Assembly: GCF_900111195.1 (NCBI RefSeq)
Contig: NZ_FOGL01000007.1
Location: 78,079 to 142,078 of the forward strand
Direction: 5' to 3'
From: Gracilibacillus ureilyticus
GTDB taxonomy: Bacteria; Bacillota; Bacilli; Bacillales; Amphibacillaceae
Length of the DNA: 64,000 nt
Shown: positions 18,232 to 26,452 of the stretch, piece by piece
Layout: each line of letters starts with the position of its first letter
Position numbering within the stretch: the stretch's first letter is position 1
Program-made: the position numbers and the translations under genes
Notes under the pieces: model-generated
What the model was told of the DNA's origin: nothing
The model's database searches: none
The model's input: the letters and a program-made list of their open reading frames with translations, nothing else

Positions 18232-19080
18232 ATGAATTTTCATCAGAAGCCAAACACCTTTGTTAGTCATGTAAGCTTAAAAGTTACCGATTTAAATAGA
18301 TCGCTTCAATTTTACCAACATATTGTCGGTTTCGATATATTAGAAAGGACCCAGAACAAAGTCTTATTAACGGCAGACGGTAAGACAAGTATATTGTCAT
18401 TGGAGAAACCAGAAAATGTTCAGCCAAAACAGGGTCGAACAACTGGCTTATATCATTTTGCTATTCTCCTGCCAACACGAAAGGATTTAGCAAATTTTGT
18501 CTTTCATACTGTCAATCAAGGAGTGCAACTAGGATCATCTGATCACCTTGTTAGTGAAGCACTGTATTTTAATGATCCGGATGGAAATGGGATTGAAGTT
18601 TACACAGATAGAGATCCAGCTGAATGGAAATGGCAGGGTGATCACGTGGTGATGGCTGTCGATCCATTAGATTTTGAGGATTTAGTAAAAGAGGGTCATC
18701 CTGAAGCTTGGCAAGGACTGCCGTCTGACACGGTGATGGGCCATATTCATCTTCACGTTGCGGATTTAGATCAAACTCATGAATTTTATATAAGAGGCTT
18801 GGGCTTCGATGTAGTCTCAAGATTTGGCGATCAGGCATTGTTTATTGCGACAGGTAACTACCATCATCATATTGGTTTAAATACATGGAATGGGGTTGGT
18901 GCACCAAATCCACCCGAAGAAAGTGTTGGGATTGATCACTATGTGTTAACATATCCAAATGAAACAGCGTTACATCTGGTATGTGAAAACTTAAAAGCAA
19001 TCGGCGCACAAGTGGAGAAGAATGAGAATCAAATCATAACGATAGATCCATCAGGAAACAGAATAATATTAACACTGTAA
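18232..19080 (+). CDS. catE: Catechol-2,3-dioxygenase-like VOC protein (CatE-like)
   Basis: A 282-residue protein with two vicinal-oxygen-chelate domains (about 8-128 and 169-280), the architecture and length of B. subtilis CatE. Candidate metal ligands include His in VSHVSLKV and GHIHLHVAD, the YHHHIGLN segment (about 210-217) and Glu in GNGIEVYTDR. CatE opens catechol rings and is induced by catechol and quinone stress. Start ATG after GGGAGAAA. It stands alone, without the catD membrane partner seen in B. subtilis. Glyoxalase-type activity is the main alternative. Confidence 0.8.
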   Translation: MNFHQKPNTFVSHVSLKVTDLNRSLQFYQHIVGFDILERTQNKVLLTADGKTSILSLEKPENVQPKQGRTTGLYHFAILLPTRKDLANFVFHTVNQGVQLGSSDHLVSEALYFNDPDGNGIEVYTDRDPAEWKWQGDHVVMAVDPLDFEDLVKEGHPEAWQGLPSDTVMGHIHLHVADLDQTHEFYIRGLGFDVVSRFGDQALFIATGNYHHHIGLNTWNGVGAPNPPEESVGIDHYVLTYPNETALHLVCENLKAIGAQVEKNENQIITIDPSGNRIILTL

Positions 19081-19085
19081 TAGAA

Positions 19086-19117
19086 AAAATCTTTAGTGAC
19101 CACTAAGGATTTTTTTG
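19086..19117 (+). terminator. Terminator after the catE-like gene
   Basis: Stem AAATCTTTAGTG / CACTAAGGATTT with a 2-base loop core (AC) and one G.T pair, then seven T. Confidence 0.85.
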
Positions 19118-19173
19118 TTTGCTGATCTTTAAGAAAATTATGCTAAACTAATAATAAAAGAGGAGGGGTTATC

Positions 19174-20526
19174 ATGGTTTTAGATATTCAGGAAAAGGTT
19201 CGTGAAACAAACCGTAACTTAAGAAAACAATCACTCCACACGATTTTAGAACAGCTAGATGATTATGTAATGGGTTTGAGCAAACAGGAACGCCGCAGGA
19301 AATATGACAAAATGAAGCAAAATCCATATAGTTTTTACCGTGGAAGTGCTTATTTATTTTATTACGATGTAACAAAAATTCCTTTTGCATTTCATACGGA
19401 AAAATCAATGCCGACATGGATTATGGGTGATATGCATTTTGATAATTTCAGCAGTTTTCAAGATGAAGATGGACAATTAGTTTTTGATGTCGATGATTTT
19501 GATGAAGGTTATCTAGGATCTTATTTGTATGATTTACTGCGGATGGTCGTTAGTATCCGGTTAATGACACAACAGCATGGTATTACAGATTCCACTATTC
19601 GTGATGAATTAGTGACCGCTTTTTTGAAAGCATATTGTAAACAGATTAGCAAGTTTGCCAATAGAGAAGAAGATCCGCGTACAACTAGTTTTACAGTAGA
19701 GAATACAAAGGGACCGATTAAGAAGGTTTTGAAAAAGCTGGAGGAACGACAAGCAACACATGAATTAGATAAACAAACAATTATTAATAATGATGGCGAA
19801 AGAGTTTTTAACAGAGAAAAAGAAAAGCTCCATGAGGTGACCCAAAAGGAATTCCGAGATATTACTGCTAACTGGAATAAATACATTGACTCTATTCCGA
19901 AAGAATGGAAACGAGAGGATTCCCATTATCAAATTAAGGATATTGTAAAAAAATTAGGATCCGGAGTAGCTTCAACCGGATTAAAACGTTACTATGTATT
20001 GATTGAGGGTATAGATGAACATGCGGCAAATGATGATATTATTTTGGAAGTTAAAGAGGCGCGTCCAGCCATTCCGGCATATTTTGTAGAGTACAATGAA
20101 TCCTTCTGGGAGCAATATAAGCATCAAGGTAAACGCGTTATCCATACTCAAAAAGCAATGCACCATAAAGCAGACGAATACCTTGGTTATTTAACGATAG
20201 GAAATCGTGAATTTTATGTGCGGGAACGATGTGCTTTTGATAAGGATATTAATCCAAAACATTTAGATGATGTAAAACCAATTAAACAGACCGTAAAAAC
20301 TATGGGGAAAATAGCAGCAAAGATTCATGCGAGAGCAGATCAGGATATAAATGAGGAATTACTTGGTTATCATAGTGAGGATGCGATATATGACGTAATT
20401 GAACGTGACAGAAATCAGTTTATACAGGAACTTGTATCATGGTCGCGTTTTTATAAACACCAGGTAGAACGAGATTATACTATCTTTTTGGAATGGCTGG
20501 AAACAGACTTTTATCCAAATGCTTAA
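19174..20526 (+). CDS. DUF2252 family protein
   Basis: A 450-residue cytoplasmic protein of the DUF2252 family. The segments YRGSAYLFYYD (about 52-62), WIMGDMHFDNF (about 81-91) and VFDVDDFDEGYLG (about 103-115) are its hallmarks and resemble the catalytic H-x-D and metal-binding Asp of kinase-like aminoglycoside phosphotransferases, so a phosphotransferase activity is plausible but unproven. Start ATG with GAGGAGGGG. Follows its own AT-rich promoter region; no operon partner. Confidence 0.75.
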   Translation: MVLDIQEKVRETNRNLRKQSLHTILEQLDDYVMGLSKQERRRKYDKMKQNPYSFYRGSAYLFYYDVTKIPFAFHTEKSMPTWIMGDMHFDNFSSFQDEDGQLVFDVDDFDEGYLGSYLYDLLRMVVSIRLMTQQHGITDSTIRDELVTAFLKAYCKQISKFANREEDPRTTSFTVENTKGPIKKVLKKLEERQATHELDKQTIINNDGERVFNREKEKLHEVTQKEFRDITANWNKYIDSIPKEWKREDSHYQIKDIVKKLGSGVASTGLKRYYVLIEGIDEHAANDDIILEVKEARPAIPAYFVEYNESFWEQYKHQGKRVIHTQKAMHHKADEYLGYLTIGNREFYVRERCAFDKDINPKHLDDVKPIKQTVKTMGKIAAKIHARADQDINEELLGYHSEDAIYDVIERDRNQFIQELVSWSRFYKHQVERDYTIFLEWLETDFYPNA

Positions 20527-20562
20527 CATCACAAAATTCTGAAAAATAAAGGAGATAACATC

Positions 20563-21072
20563 ATGTCACTGGAACATAAAGCTGAAGCACCATCAACGGT
20601 CCGTTGTAAAATTATTACAGTTAGTGATACAAGAACGGAAGAAACAGATAAGAGTGGAAAACTGATGCGGGAATATTTGGAGAATCATCATCATCAAGTA
20701 ACTGCATATGAAATCGTGAAAGATCAAAAAGCGGACATCGAACGTGCAATCAAACATGGAATGGAACAATCAGATGTTGATGCGATTTTATTAAATGGTG
20801 GCACAGGGATAGCAAAACGTGATGTAACGATTGAGGTGGTAGATGTTCTTCTGGATAAAAAGATGCCAGGATTTGGTGAGCTTTTTCGTGTACTAAGTTT
20901 TCAGGAAGATATTGGTTCTGCGGCTATCCTATCACGTGCAACGGCTGGAGTGATGCATGATAAAGCTATCTTTGCTACACCTGGGTCATCTGGTGCTGTA
21001 AAATTAGCGATGGAGCGGCTCATAATTCCTGAATTAGGCCATGTGATGCGAGAGATTAATAAAGATATCTAA
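20563..21072 (+). CDS. moaB: Molybdenum cofactor biosynthesis protein MoaB
   Basis: A 169-residue MoaB/Mog-fold protein, normally a molybdopterin adenylyltransferase in Firmicutes lacking Mog. MPT-binding motif NGGTGIAKRDVTIEVV at about residues 85-100 and the segment SRATAGV near 125 are diagnostic. Start ATG after AAAGGAGA. With moaC nearby on the other strand it provides cofactor for the NarG encoded downstream. Confidence 0.92.
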   Translation: MSLEHKAEAPSTVRCKIITVSDTRTEETDKSGKLMREYLENHHHQVTAYEIVKDQKADIERAIKHGMEQSDVDAILLNGGTGIAKRDVTIEVVDVLLDKKMPGFGELFRVLSFQEDIGSAAILSRATAGVMHDKAIFATPGSSGAVKLAMERLIIPELGHVMREINKDI

Positions 21073-21140
21073 TAAATTTTTTAACGAAGCTAGTGGAAGA
21101 GAAATGAGGAAGACAAAATCATTAAAAAAACTGAACGGAT

Positions 21141-21215
21141 AATATGGATTATGTGTGTTCAGCACTTTTGCAATGTACTCAACATATATAATATTGACTG
21201 CACATAATCCATATT
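21141..21215. repeat. 15-bp perfect inverted repeat in the moaB/anti-sigma gap
   Basis: AATATGGATTATGTG (21141-21155) and CACATAATCCATATT (21201-21215) enclose 45 bases. No ORF and no T run. May be a hairpin in the converging transcripts or a minimal mobile remnant; undecided. Confidence 0.7.
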
Positions 21216-21311
21216 AAATAGAATAGCTTTAATATACGAAAATCAAAAAAACAACATTTTGCAAGCTCATCCAAACTCATTTTTTAGGTAAATTCTTCAG
21301 ATCTCTTCCTG

Positions 21312-21896
21312 CTAATCGACTGGCTCTAAACGTGTTGTTTCTATGGAATTACCGACAATCTTAAATTTATATTCTTTACCCCTTTCAATAGTTAGAGGTA
21401 TGACAGGTTCGATAGTCACGCGGTTTTCGTTATCGAAAACGATCACTGCTTCGATGGCTATCTCCCCGTTTAATTCAAAATCTTCTTCAATAAAGTCAAA
21501 ATGGACTTTTTGACCTTTAGCAATCAAAGAGTTATCCGCATTGATCATATTTTGATTATCAACTTTTTGCTCCCCTTTATACACATTCAAACTTATTCCA
21601 TGGAAATCAAGGTTAGTTTGGTTCGTTATCGAAATCATTATATCCTCTGCCACTTGTTCGCTGAGCGTGTCATTTGCTGTGTCTTTCTCACCAACCCCAT
21701 TTATATTACTAAGGGCAAGTATGGTTATAAGAAGAGCAACAGCTGCAAAGCTGATCCATTGTTTTGCTGGTTGCTTTGATGAAATTTTAGGATCATGTAT
21801 TGTTCTTCTAATTTGGGCAAAAGAATCCTCACTCTCTTTACGGGATAATTTTATTTTCTTATTAAGTCCTTTCCAATCCTTATCGTAATGGCTCAT
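21312..21896 (-). CDS. Probable membrane anti-sigma factor
   Basis: A 194-residue protein with a charged cytoplasmic N-terminus (about 1-45), a single membrane helix ISFAAVALLITILAL (about 48-64), and a beta-rich extracellular domain (about 85-190) containing ISITNQTNLDFHGISLNVY. That layout and the 17-base overlap with the ECF sigma gene upstream are standard for anti-sigma factors. I recognise no named family for the outer domain. If the sigma gene is really dead, this gene has lost its partner. Confidence 0.7.
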   Translation of the reverse strand: MSHYDKDWKGLNKKIKLSRKESEDSFAQIRRTIHDPKISSKQPAKQWISFAAVALLITILALSNINGVGEKDTANDTLSEQVAEDIMISITNQTNLDFHGISLNVYKGEQKVDNQNMINADNSLIAKGQKVHFDFIEEDFELNGEIAIEAVIVFDNENRVTIEPVIPLTIERGKEYKFKIVGNSIETTRLEPVD

Positions 21897-22403
21897 GGAT
21901 ATATCCCTCCTTTTGTAATTCTTTCTTTAATGCTTCCAGTGCACGCATTAACTGGACCTTCACTTTAGACTCCGACCAATTTAAGATTGATGCGGATTCT
22001 TTAATCGAAAATTCTTTGATTTTTCTTAAGATAATTACTTCGCGATAGGATATTCTCAGTTTTTGAAGTGCCTGATACAGCTCCTTTTCTGTTTCGTTTA
22101 AGACAGATAATTGCTCAGGTGTTTTCGCCATTGTTTCTATATTAACTGGACGGTCGAAAAGATAGGCGACCGGCTTTCGTTTTCGAATATAGTCAATCGT
22201 AATATTTCTTGCAATACGAACAAGCCAGCCTTTTTCTTCTCCTCCCTGAAACGTGTTCAATTTAGATGCTGCCCGTACAAAAGTGTCCTGCATCAAATCT
22301 TTCGCTTGCTCATGATCTCCAATCAAAAAAAGATATAATTGTAAATATCCTGATGGTATCGTTCATACCAAACATGTAATGTTTTAAGATGCAATGTCTC
22401 CAT
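21880..22403 (-). pseudogene. ECF sigma factor gene with a frameshift at a T7 tract
   Basis: Reading from ATG 22403 (or TTG 22394, which has AGAAAGGG 9 bases ahead) gives the first 26 residues, METLHLKTLHVWYERYHQDI and on, then TGA at 22323-22325 right after seven T (minus strand; A7 at 22325-22331). The -1 frame continues without a stop as LIGDHEQAKDLMQDTFVRAA, sigma region 2, then the linker and region 4 helix-turn-helix FSIKESASILNWSESKVKVQ. One extra T would restore a 174-residue ECF sigma factor of normal length. Either a real inactivation, a phase-variable tract, slippage-based expression or a sequencing error. Confidence 0.85.
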
Positions 22404-22428
22404 CCCTTTCTGTACTTTCTACTTTAAC

Positions 22429-22454
22429 AACGGATAATGACAGTAAAAGTTACA
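22429..22454 (-). promoter_or_regulatory. ECF-type promoter of the sigma/anti-sigma genes
   Basis: On the minus strand TGTAAC (22449-22454), 16 bases, CGTT (22429-22432). This is the -35/-10 pattern of Bacillus ECF sigma factors (SigX/SigW/SigV types) and suggests autoregulation. It ends about 25 bases before the sigma start. Confidence 0.6.
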
Positions 22455-22492
22455 AAAATAAAAAATCACTCAACGTAATTATTGAGTGATTT
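22455..22492 (-). terminator. Terminator of moaC
   Basis: Perfect 11-bp stem AAATCACTCAA / TTGAGTGATTT with an 8-base loop; on the minus strand it runs into a T-rich tract. It lies directly upstream of the ECF promoter and insulates it from moaC transcription. Confidence 0.85.
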
Positions 22493-22540
22493 ACCGAAAA
22501 CGCTAAGTGTCCTTCCAGGTTTCGCTAAATGCTTAGTGAA

Positions 22541-23032
22541 TTATCTAAAATCTTCGCGTTTGTATGTGCCGCTCTTTCCACCAGTTTTCTCTAATAAGTA
22601 TGTAGAACCAATAATCATTCCTTTATCTACGGCTTTACACATATCATAAACAGTTAAGGCTGTGATGGATGCGGCAGTTAATGCTTCCATCTCCACACCA
22701 GTACTTCCTTGTGTCTTTGCTTCTACTGTAATCAGGAGTTCATGTTTATCTTCCTCTACATTCCAGTCAAAATGTATATTTACCCCACTTAAAGGTAACG
22801 GATGGCACATCGGAATAATATTGGAAGTCTGTTTTGCTGCCATTATTCCCGCAACTTGTGCAACTGACAGCACATCCCCTTTGCCAATCTTATGATCCAT
22901 AATTTTTTGATAAATCTCCTGGTTTACTATAATGCTGGATCTCGCAACTGCTGTTCTGCTTGTCACTTTTTTCTCTGTAATATCTACCATTTTGGCCCGG
23001 CCCTGTTCATTAATATGCGAAAAATCTGTCAT
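22541..23032 (-). CDS. moaC: Cyclic pyranopterin monophosphate synthase MoaC
   Basis: A 163-residue MoaC, which with MoaA converts GTP to cPMP in the first step of molybdenum cofactor synthesis. Motifs [14 protein letters not shown] (about 70-83) and [11 protein letters not shown] (about 111-121) with catalytic Lys in [11 protein letters not shown] near the end are diagnostic. ATG start; T/A-rich upstream with a sigma-A-like promoter. moaA is not in the window. Confidence 0.95.
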   Translation of the reverse strand: MTDFSHINEQGRAKMVDITEKKVTSRTAVARSSIIVNQEIYQKIMDHKIGKGDVLSVAQVAGIMAAKQTSNIIPMCHPLPLSGVNIHFDWNVEEDKHELLITVEAKTQGSTGVEMEALTAASITALTVYDMCKAVDKGMIIGSTYLLEKTGGKSGTYKREDFR

Positions 23033-23057
23033 ATTTTATCACCAACCTTTACCGCTT

Positions 23058-23086
23058 ATTATACAATAACAGGGACAGGAAATGAA
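23058..23086 (-). promoter_or_regulatory. Sigma-A-like promoter of moaC
   Basis: Minus strand TTCATT (23081-23086), 17 bases, TATAAT (23058-23063); 25 bases before the moaC ATG. Confidence 0.55.
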
Positions 23087-23167
23087 AATATCATATGAAT
23101 AAACAATTGAATAAAATATACGTAAATGTGCCTAAATAAACGTCAAAAATTTGTCATTTCCACACAA

Positions 23168-23181
23168 TGCAAACGCTATCA
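23168..23181 (+). promoter_or_regulatory. Candidate cre (CcpA) site before yerA
   Basis: TGCAAACGCTATCA fits the cre consensus TGNAANCGNWNNCA at every fixed position. It sits 8 bases before a possible -10 TACAAT (23190-23195), so CcpA binding here would block transcription of yerA. Confidence 0.55.
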
Positions 23182-23236
23182 AATCGTGATACAATTATAT
23201 TATGATTAAAAATGAGATAAAGTTGAGGAGAATATT

Positions 23237-24979
23237 ATGAATGATCATTTATATAGATGGAGAAATAAAGAAATTCGTAAGCAAGTAGCTGTCATTGACG
23301 AGAAAGAGGCACCTACCTTGATCTTGAAAAATGCATACTACTTAAATGTTTTTTTAAGAAAATGGATGGAAGCGCATATCTGGATTTACAATGACCGAAT
23401 TGTTTATGTAGGAAAGAAGCTTCCGGAAAAGTTAACAGGTGTGAATATTGTCGATTGCAGTGGTAAGTACATTGTTCCTGGCTATATCGAACCACATGCA
23501 CATCCTTTTCAATTATATAATCCATATGAATTAGCAATGTATGCCGGGCAGACTGGAACAACAACAATGATGAATGACAACTTACCTTGGCTTTATTTAA
23601 CGAACAGAGAGAAAGCGTTTTCATTATTAGAAGATTTCATGAAGTTACCTGTTTCGATGTATTGGTGGGCAAGGTTTGACTCACAATCGCAGATCAATGA
23701 AGAACAGGAAATTTTAAATGATCAGGAGGTCCATGCATGGTTGCAGCACGAGGCAGTCGTGCAGGGAGGAGAGCTTACAGCATGGCCGCAGGTGTTAAAA
23801 GACGATGATCGAATTCTTTATTGGATGCAGGAGGCTAAACGGCTGAGGAAGCCGGTGGAAGGGCATTTTCCGGGAGCTTCAGAGAAAACGCTCGTTAAGC
23901 TGAAATTATTAGGAGCAAGCTCCGACCATGAGGCATTATCTGGAGAAGAGGTATTTCACCGCCTTTCAATGGGGTATCGAATCGGTTTGCGTAATTCCTC
24001 CGTAAGACCGGATCTTGGGAAGCTTCTACGAGAATTACAAGATTTGGATTTAACCACATATGATCATTTAACAATGACTACAGATGGTTCCACACCATCA
24101 TTTTATAAAAATGGCATTATCAATCAATGTATTCAGATTGCAATAGATAATGGGGTTCCAGCAATTGAAGCATATATGATGGCAACATATAATGCAGCAG
24201 AGCAGTTCCATTTGGAAGAAAGATTAGGAGCTATTGCACCTGGCAGGGTTGCCCACATTAATATATTGGAATCAATGGATAATGCTACACCTGTTTCTGT
24301 TATTGCAAAAGGTAAATGGCTGAAACGTGATGGAGAAATAATTGACCATCATGTACCGGTTGATTGGGAAAAATATGGACTTGGGAAACTGCAATTACAG
24401 TGGCAGCTCTCAGAACGTGATCTTCAATTTTCGATGCCGGTTGGTTTGAAAATGGAAAATGACGTTATTATGAAGCCATATCCTATTTCAATTGATGCGA
24501 ATACTGAACAGATCTTAGCATCCAGTGACGAGTCATTCCTTATGCTTGGTGATCGGGAAGGTGAATGGCGTGTAAATACAATCATTAAAGGTTTTACCAA
24601 AACACTTGGGGGATTAGCGAGCTCTTATTCCTTAACAGGCGATATTGTCTTAATAGGGAAAAGTAAATCTGATCTGATGCTTGCATTTACCCGAATGAAA
24701 GAAATTGGTGGCGGAATAGTTCTGGTTCATGAAGGGAAAGTGATATTTGAATTGCCGTTAACCATCGCTGGTATGATGTTTGATGGCAAAATGACAAAAC
24801 TTATGGACATTGATCAGAAGCTTAAGGATATTCTTATCAAACATGGATATAAATATAATGATCCGCCTTACAGCTTATTGTTTTTATCATCAATGCATTT
24901 ACCTTTTGTACGCATTACCCCGCTAGGAATCATAGACGTTAAGAAAAAAGAGATATTATTCCCTGCAATAATGCGTTAA
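23237..24979 (+). CDS. yerA: Adenine deaminase family protein YerA
   Basis: A 580-residue amidohydrolase-superfamily protein with the Ade-like domain order: small beta domain, TIM barrel with metal-binding EPHAHPF (about 94-100), VEGHFPGA with a further His (about 213-220), TTDGSTPSF with the catalytic Asp (about 287-295), and the C-terminal Ade domain (about 400-570). The long N-terminal extension and variant motifs are those of YerA rather than true adenine deaminase, so the substrate is uncertain. First gene of yerA-yerB-yerC; a hairpin terminator separates it from yerB. Confidence 0.88.
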   Translation: MNDHLYRWRNKEIRKQVAVIDEKEAPTLILKNAYYLNVFLRKWMEAHIWIYNDRIVYVGKKLPEKLTGVNIVDCSGKYIVPGYIEPHAHPFQLYNPYELAMYAGQTGTTTMMNDNLPWLYLTNREKAFSLLEDFMKLPVSMYWWARFDSQSQINEEQEILNDQEVHAWLQHEAVVQGGELTAWPQVLKDDDRILYWMQEAKRLRKPVEGHFPGASEKTLVKLKLLGASSDHEALSGEEVFHRLSMGYRIGLRNSSVRPDLGKLLRELQDLDLTTYDHLTMTTDGSTPSFYKNGIINQCIQIAIDNGVPAIEAYMMATYNAAEQFHLEERLGAIAPGRVAHINILESMDNATPVSVIAKGKWLKRDGEIIDHHVPVDWEKYGLGKLQLQWQLSERDLQFSMPVGLKMENDVIMKPYPISIDANTEQILASSDESFLMLGDREGEWRVNTIIKGFTKTLGGLASSYSLTGDIVLIGKSKSDLMLAFTRMKEIGGGIVLVHEGKVIFELPLTIAGMMFDGKMTKLMDIDQKLKDILIKHGYKYNDPPYSLLFLSSMHLPFVRITPLGIIDVKKKEILFPAIMR

Positions 24980-25001
24980 AGTTTGGTATAATAAATTAGG
25001 T

Positions 25002-25042
25002 ATTTCGACATGTATGGTTACATACATGTCGAAATTATTTTT
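25002..25042 (+). terminator. Hairpin terminator between yerA and yerB
   Basis: Perfect 15-bp stem ATTTCGACATGTATG / CATACATGTCGAAAT with a 4-base loop, then TATTTTT. It ends only 20 bases before the yerB start, so it may also attenuate yerB. Confidence 0.85.
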
Positions 25043-25061
25043 GGAGAGAAGGTGTGATCCT

Positions 25062-26108
25062 GTGAAGTGGAAAATATTTTTTGTAATTATATTGTCAATA
25101 TTCCTGGTTGCCTGTTCGGATAAAGAAAACGTGCCGGAAGGAGAGAGGCAGGAAGAAGCTAAAACCCCAGTTGCAACGGCAGCAGATGAACCGGACAAGC
25201 CTGAAGAAAAAACAGAACCAGAGATAACAGCGCCATTTACAGGACTTCCTGTTGAGGAGGAATTAACAAACCGGATGGTAGCGGTTATGGTAAATAATCA
25301 TCCATCAGCACGGCCTCAAACAAGTTTATCGAAAGCGGATATTGTCTTTGAAATTTTAGCAGAAGGTAATATTACAAGGTTTATGGCACTGTACCATAGT
25401 GAAATTCCTGATAAAGTCGGACCTGTGAGAAGCGCGAGACCATATTATTTCAATCTTGCAGATGATTATGGTGCTATGTATGTCTATCATGGAGCGATTT
25501 ATTTTATTGAGGACATGATAAAAACTGGAGCTGCGGATGGGTTAAATGGTATGTATTATGATAATGATAAAGTTCTGTTTGAACGATCTTCAGACAGAGT
25601 AGCCCCGCATAATTCCTATGCATATTTTGATGGCATATACCAAAGAGCGGAAGAGAACGGTTATGAAACAGAACAGACATATGAGTCACTGCTTTTCAGT
25701 GATGAAGAGGTAGACGGAAACAAAGCAGAAGATATCCAATTTAGTTACGGGAATTATACGGTAAGATATGTTTATGATGAGAACGCAGATCAATATGTAA
25801 GATACAGTGATGGAGAACAGACAGTTGAATATAGTGAAAATACTCCAATTGAAATTAGCAATGTACTGATCCTCGAAACTGCACATCAAGTAGTTGATGA
25901 TGTTGGGCGCCGTGAAATTGATATGGAATCCGGAGGAGATGCTTTATTACTCCAGAAGGGTAAAGTGCAAAACGTGCAATGGGAGCGAATTGATGGTAGA
26001 ATTATTCCAACGATAGATGGTGAAGTTGTTCCTTTAGTTCCAGGTAAAACGTGGGTAAATGTTATTCCGGAGAATCCTGGGATCGAAGGTGTGATATTCA
26101 CTGAATAG
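25062..26108 (+). CDS. yerB: DUF3048 lipoprotein YerB
   Basis: A 348-residue lipoprotein. GTG at 25062, with AGAAGGTG 7 bases upstream, gives a signal peptide KWKIFFVIILSIFLVAC with lipobox LVAC and modified Cys at residue 18. An acidic linker (about 25-60) leads to the DUF3048 domain: MVNNHPSARPQTSLSKADIV, then GPVRSARPYY and a C-terminal domain with LLLQKGKVQNVQW and VPLVPGKTWV. Anchored outside the membrane; function unknown. An in-frame upstream ATG at 25014 lies inside the yerA hairpin and is unlikely. Confidence 0.9.
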   Translation: MKWKIFFVIILSIFLVACSDKENVPEGERQEEAKTPVATAADEPDKPEEKTEPEITAPFTGLPVEEELTNRMVAVMVNNHPSARPQTSLSKADIVFEILAEGNITRFMALYHSEIPDKVGPVRSARPYYFNLADDYGAMYVYHGAIYFIEDMIKTGAADGLNGMYYDNDKVLFERSSDRVAPHNSYAYFDGIYQRAEENGYETEQTYESLLFSDEEVDGNKAEDIQFSYGNYTVRYVYDENADQYVRYSDGEQTVEYSENTPIEISNVLILETAHQVVDDVGRREIDMESGGDALLLQKGKVQNVQWERIDGRIIPTIDGEVVPLVPGKTWVNVIPENPGIEGVIFTE

Positions 26109-26134
26109 AACGGAATAAAAGGGGAGTGGGTCCC

Positions 26135-26440
26135 ATGCAGATTGATAAATTGCGTGGCAGGCAACTGGATCAATTATTTGATGCAATTTTAACGTTAAAA
26201 GACAGAGAAGAGTGTTACCGCTTTTTTGATGATATCGCAACAATGAATGAGATACAATCTTTGGCACAGCGTTTGCATGTAGCTAAAATGCTGGATGAAG
26301 GGAGTACTTACACAGCGATAGCAAAGGAATCCAGTGCTTCCACAACAACTATTTCCCGTGTGAAAAGATGCCTGACCTATGGGAATGACGGTTACCGGAT
26401 TGTGCTGGATCGAATGAACGAAAAAGAAGGAAAGGAATAA
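26135..26440 (+). CDS. yerC: TrpR-like transcriptional regulator YerC
   Basis: A 101-residue all-helical protein of the YerC/YecD branch of TrpR-like proteins. The helix-turn-helix is clear at about residues 56-80: YTAIAKESSASTTTISRVKR. ATG at 26135 has GGGGAG 8 bases upstream; the in-frame GTG at 26126 is inside that site. Regulon unknown. Follows yerB by 26 bases and precedes an oxidoreductase, probably co-transcribed. Confidence 0.88.
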   Translation: MQIDKLRGRQLDQLFDAILTLKDREECYRFFDDIATMNEIQSLAQRLHVAKMLDEGSTYTAIAKESSASTTTISRVKRCLTYGNDGYRIVLDRMNEKEGKE

Positions 26441-26452
26441 AGGTGAGAGTAA

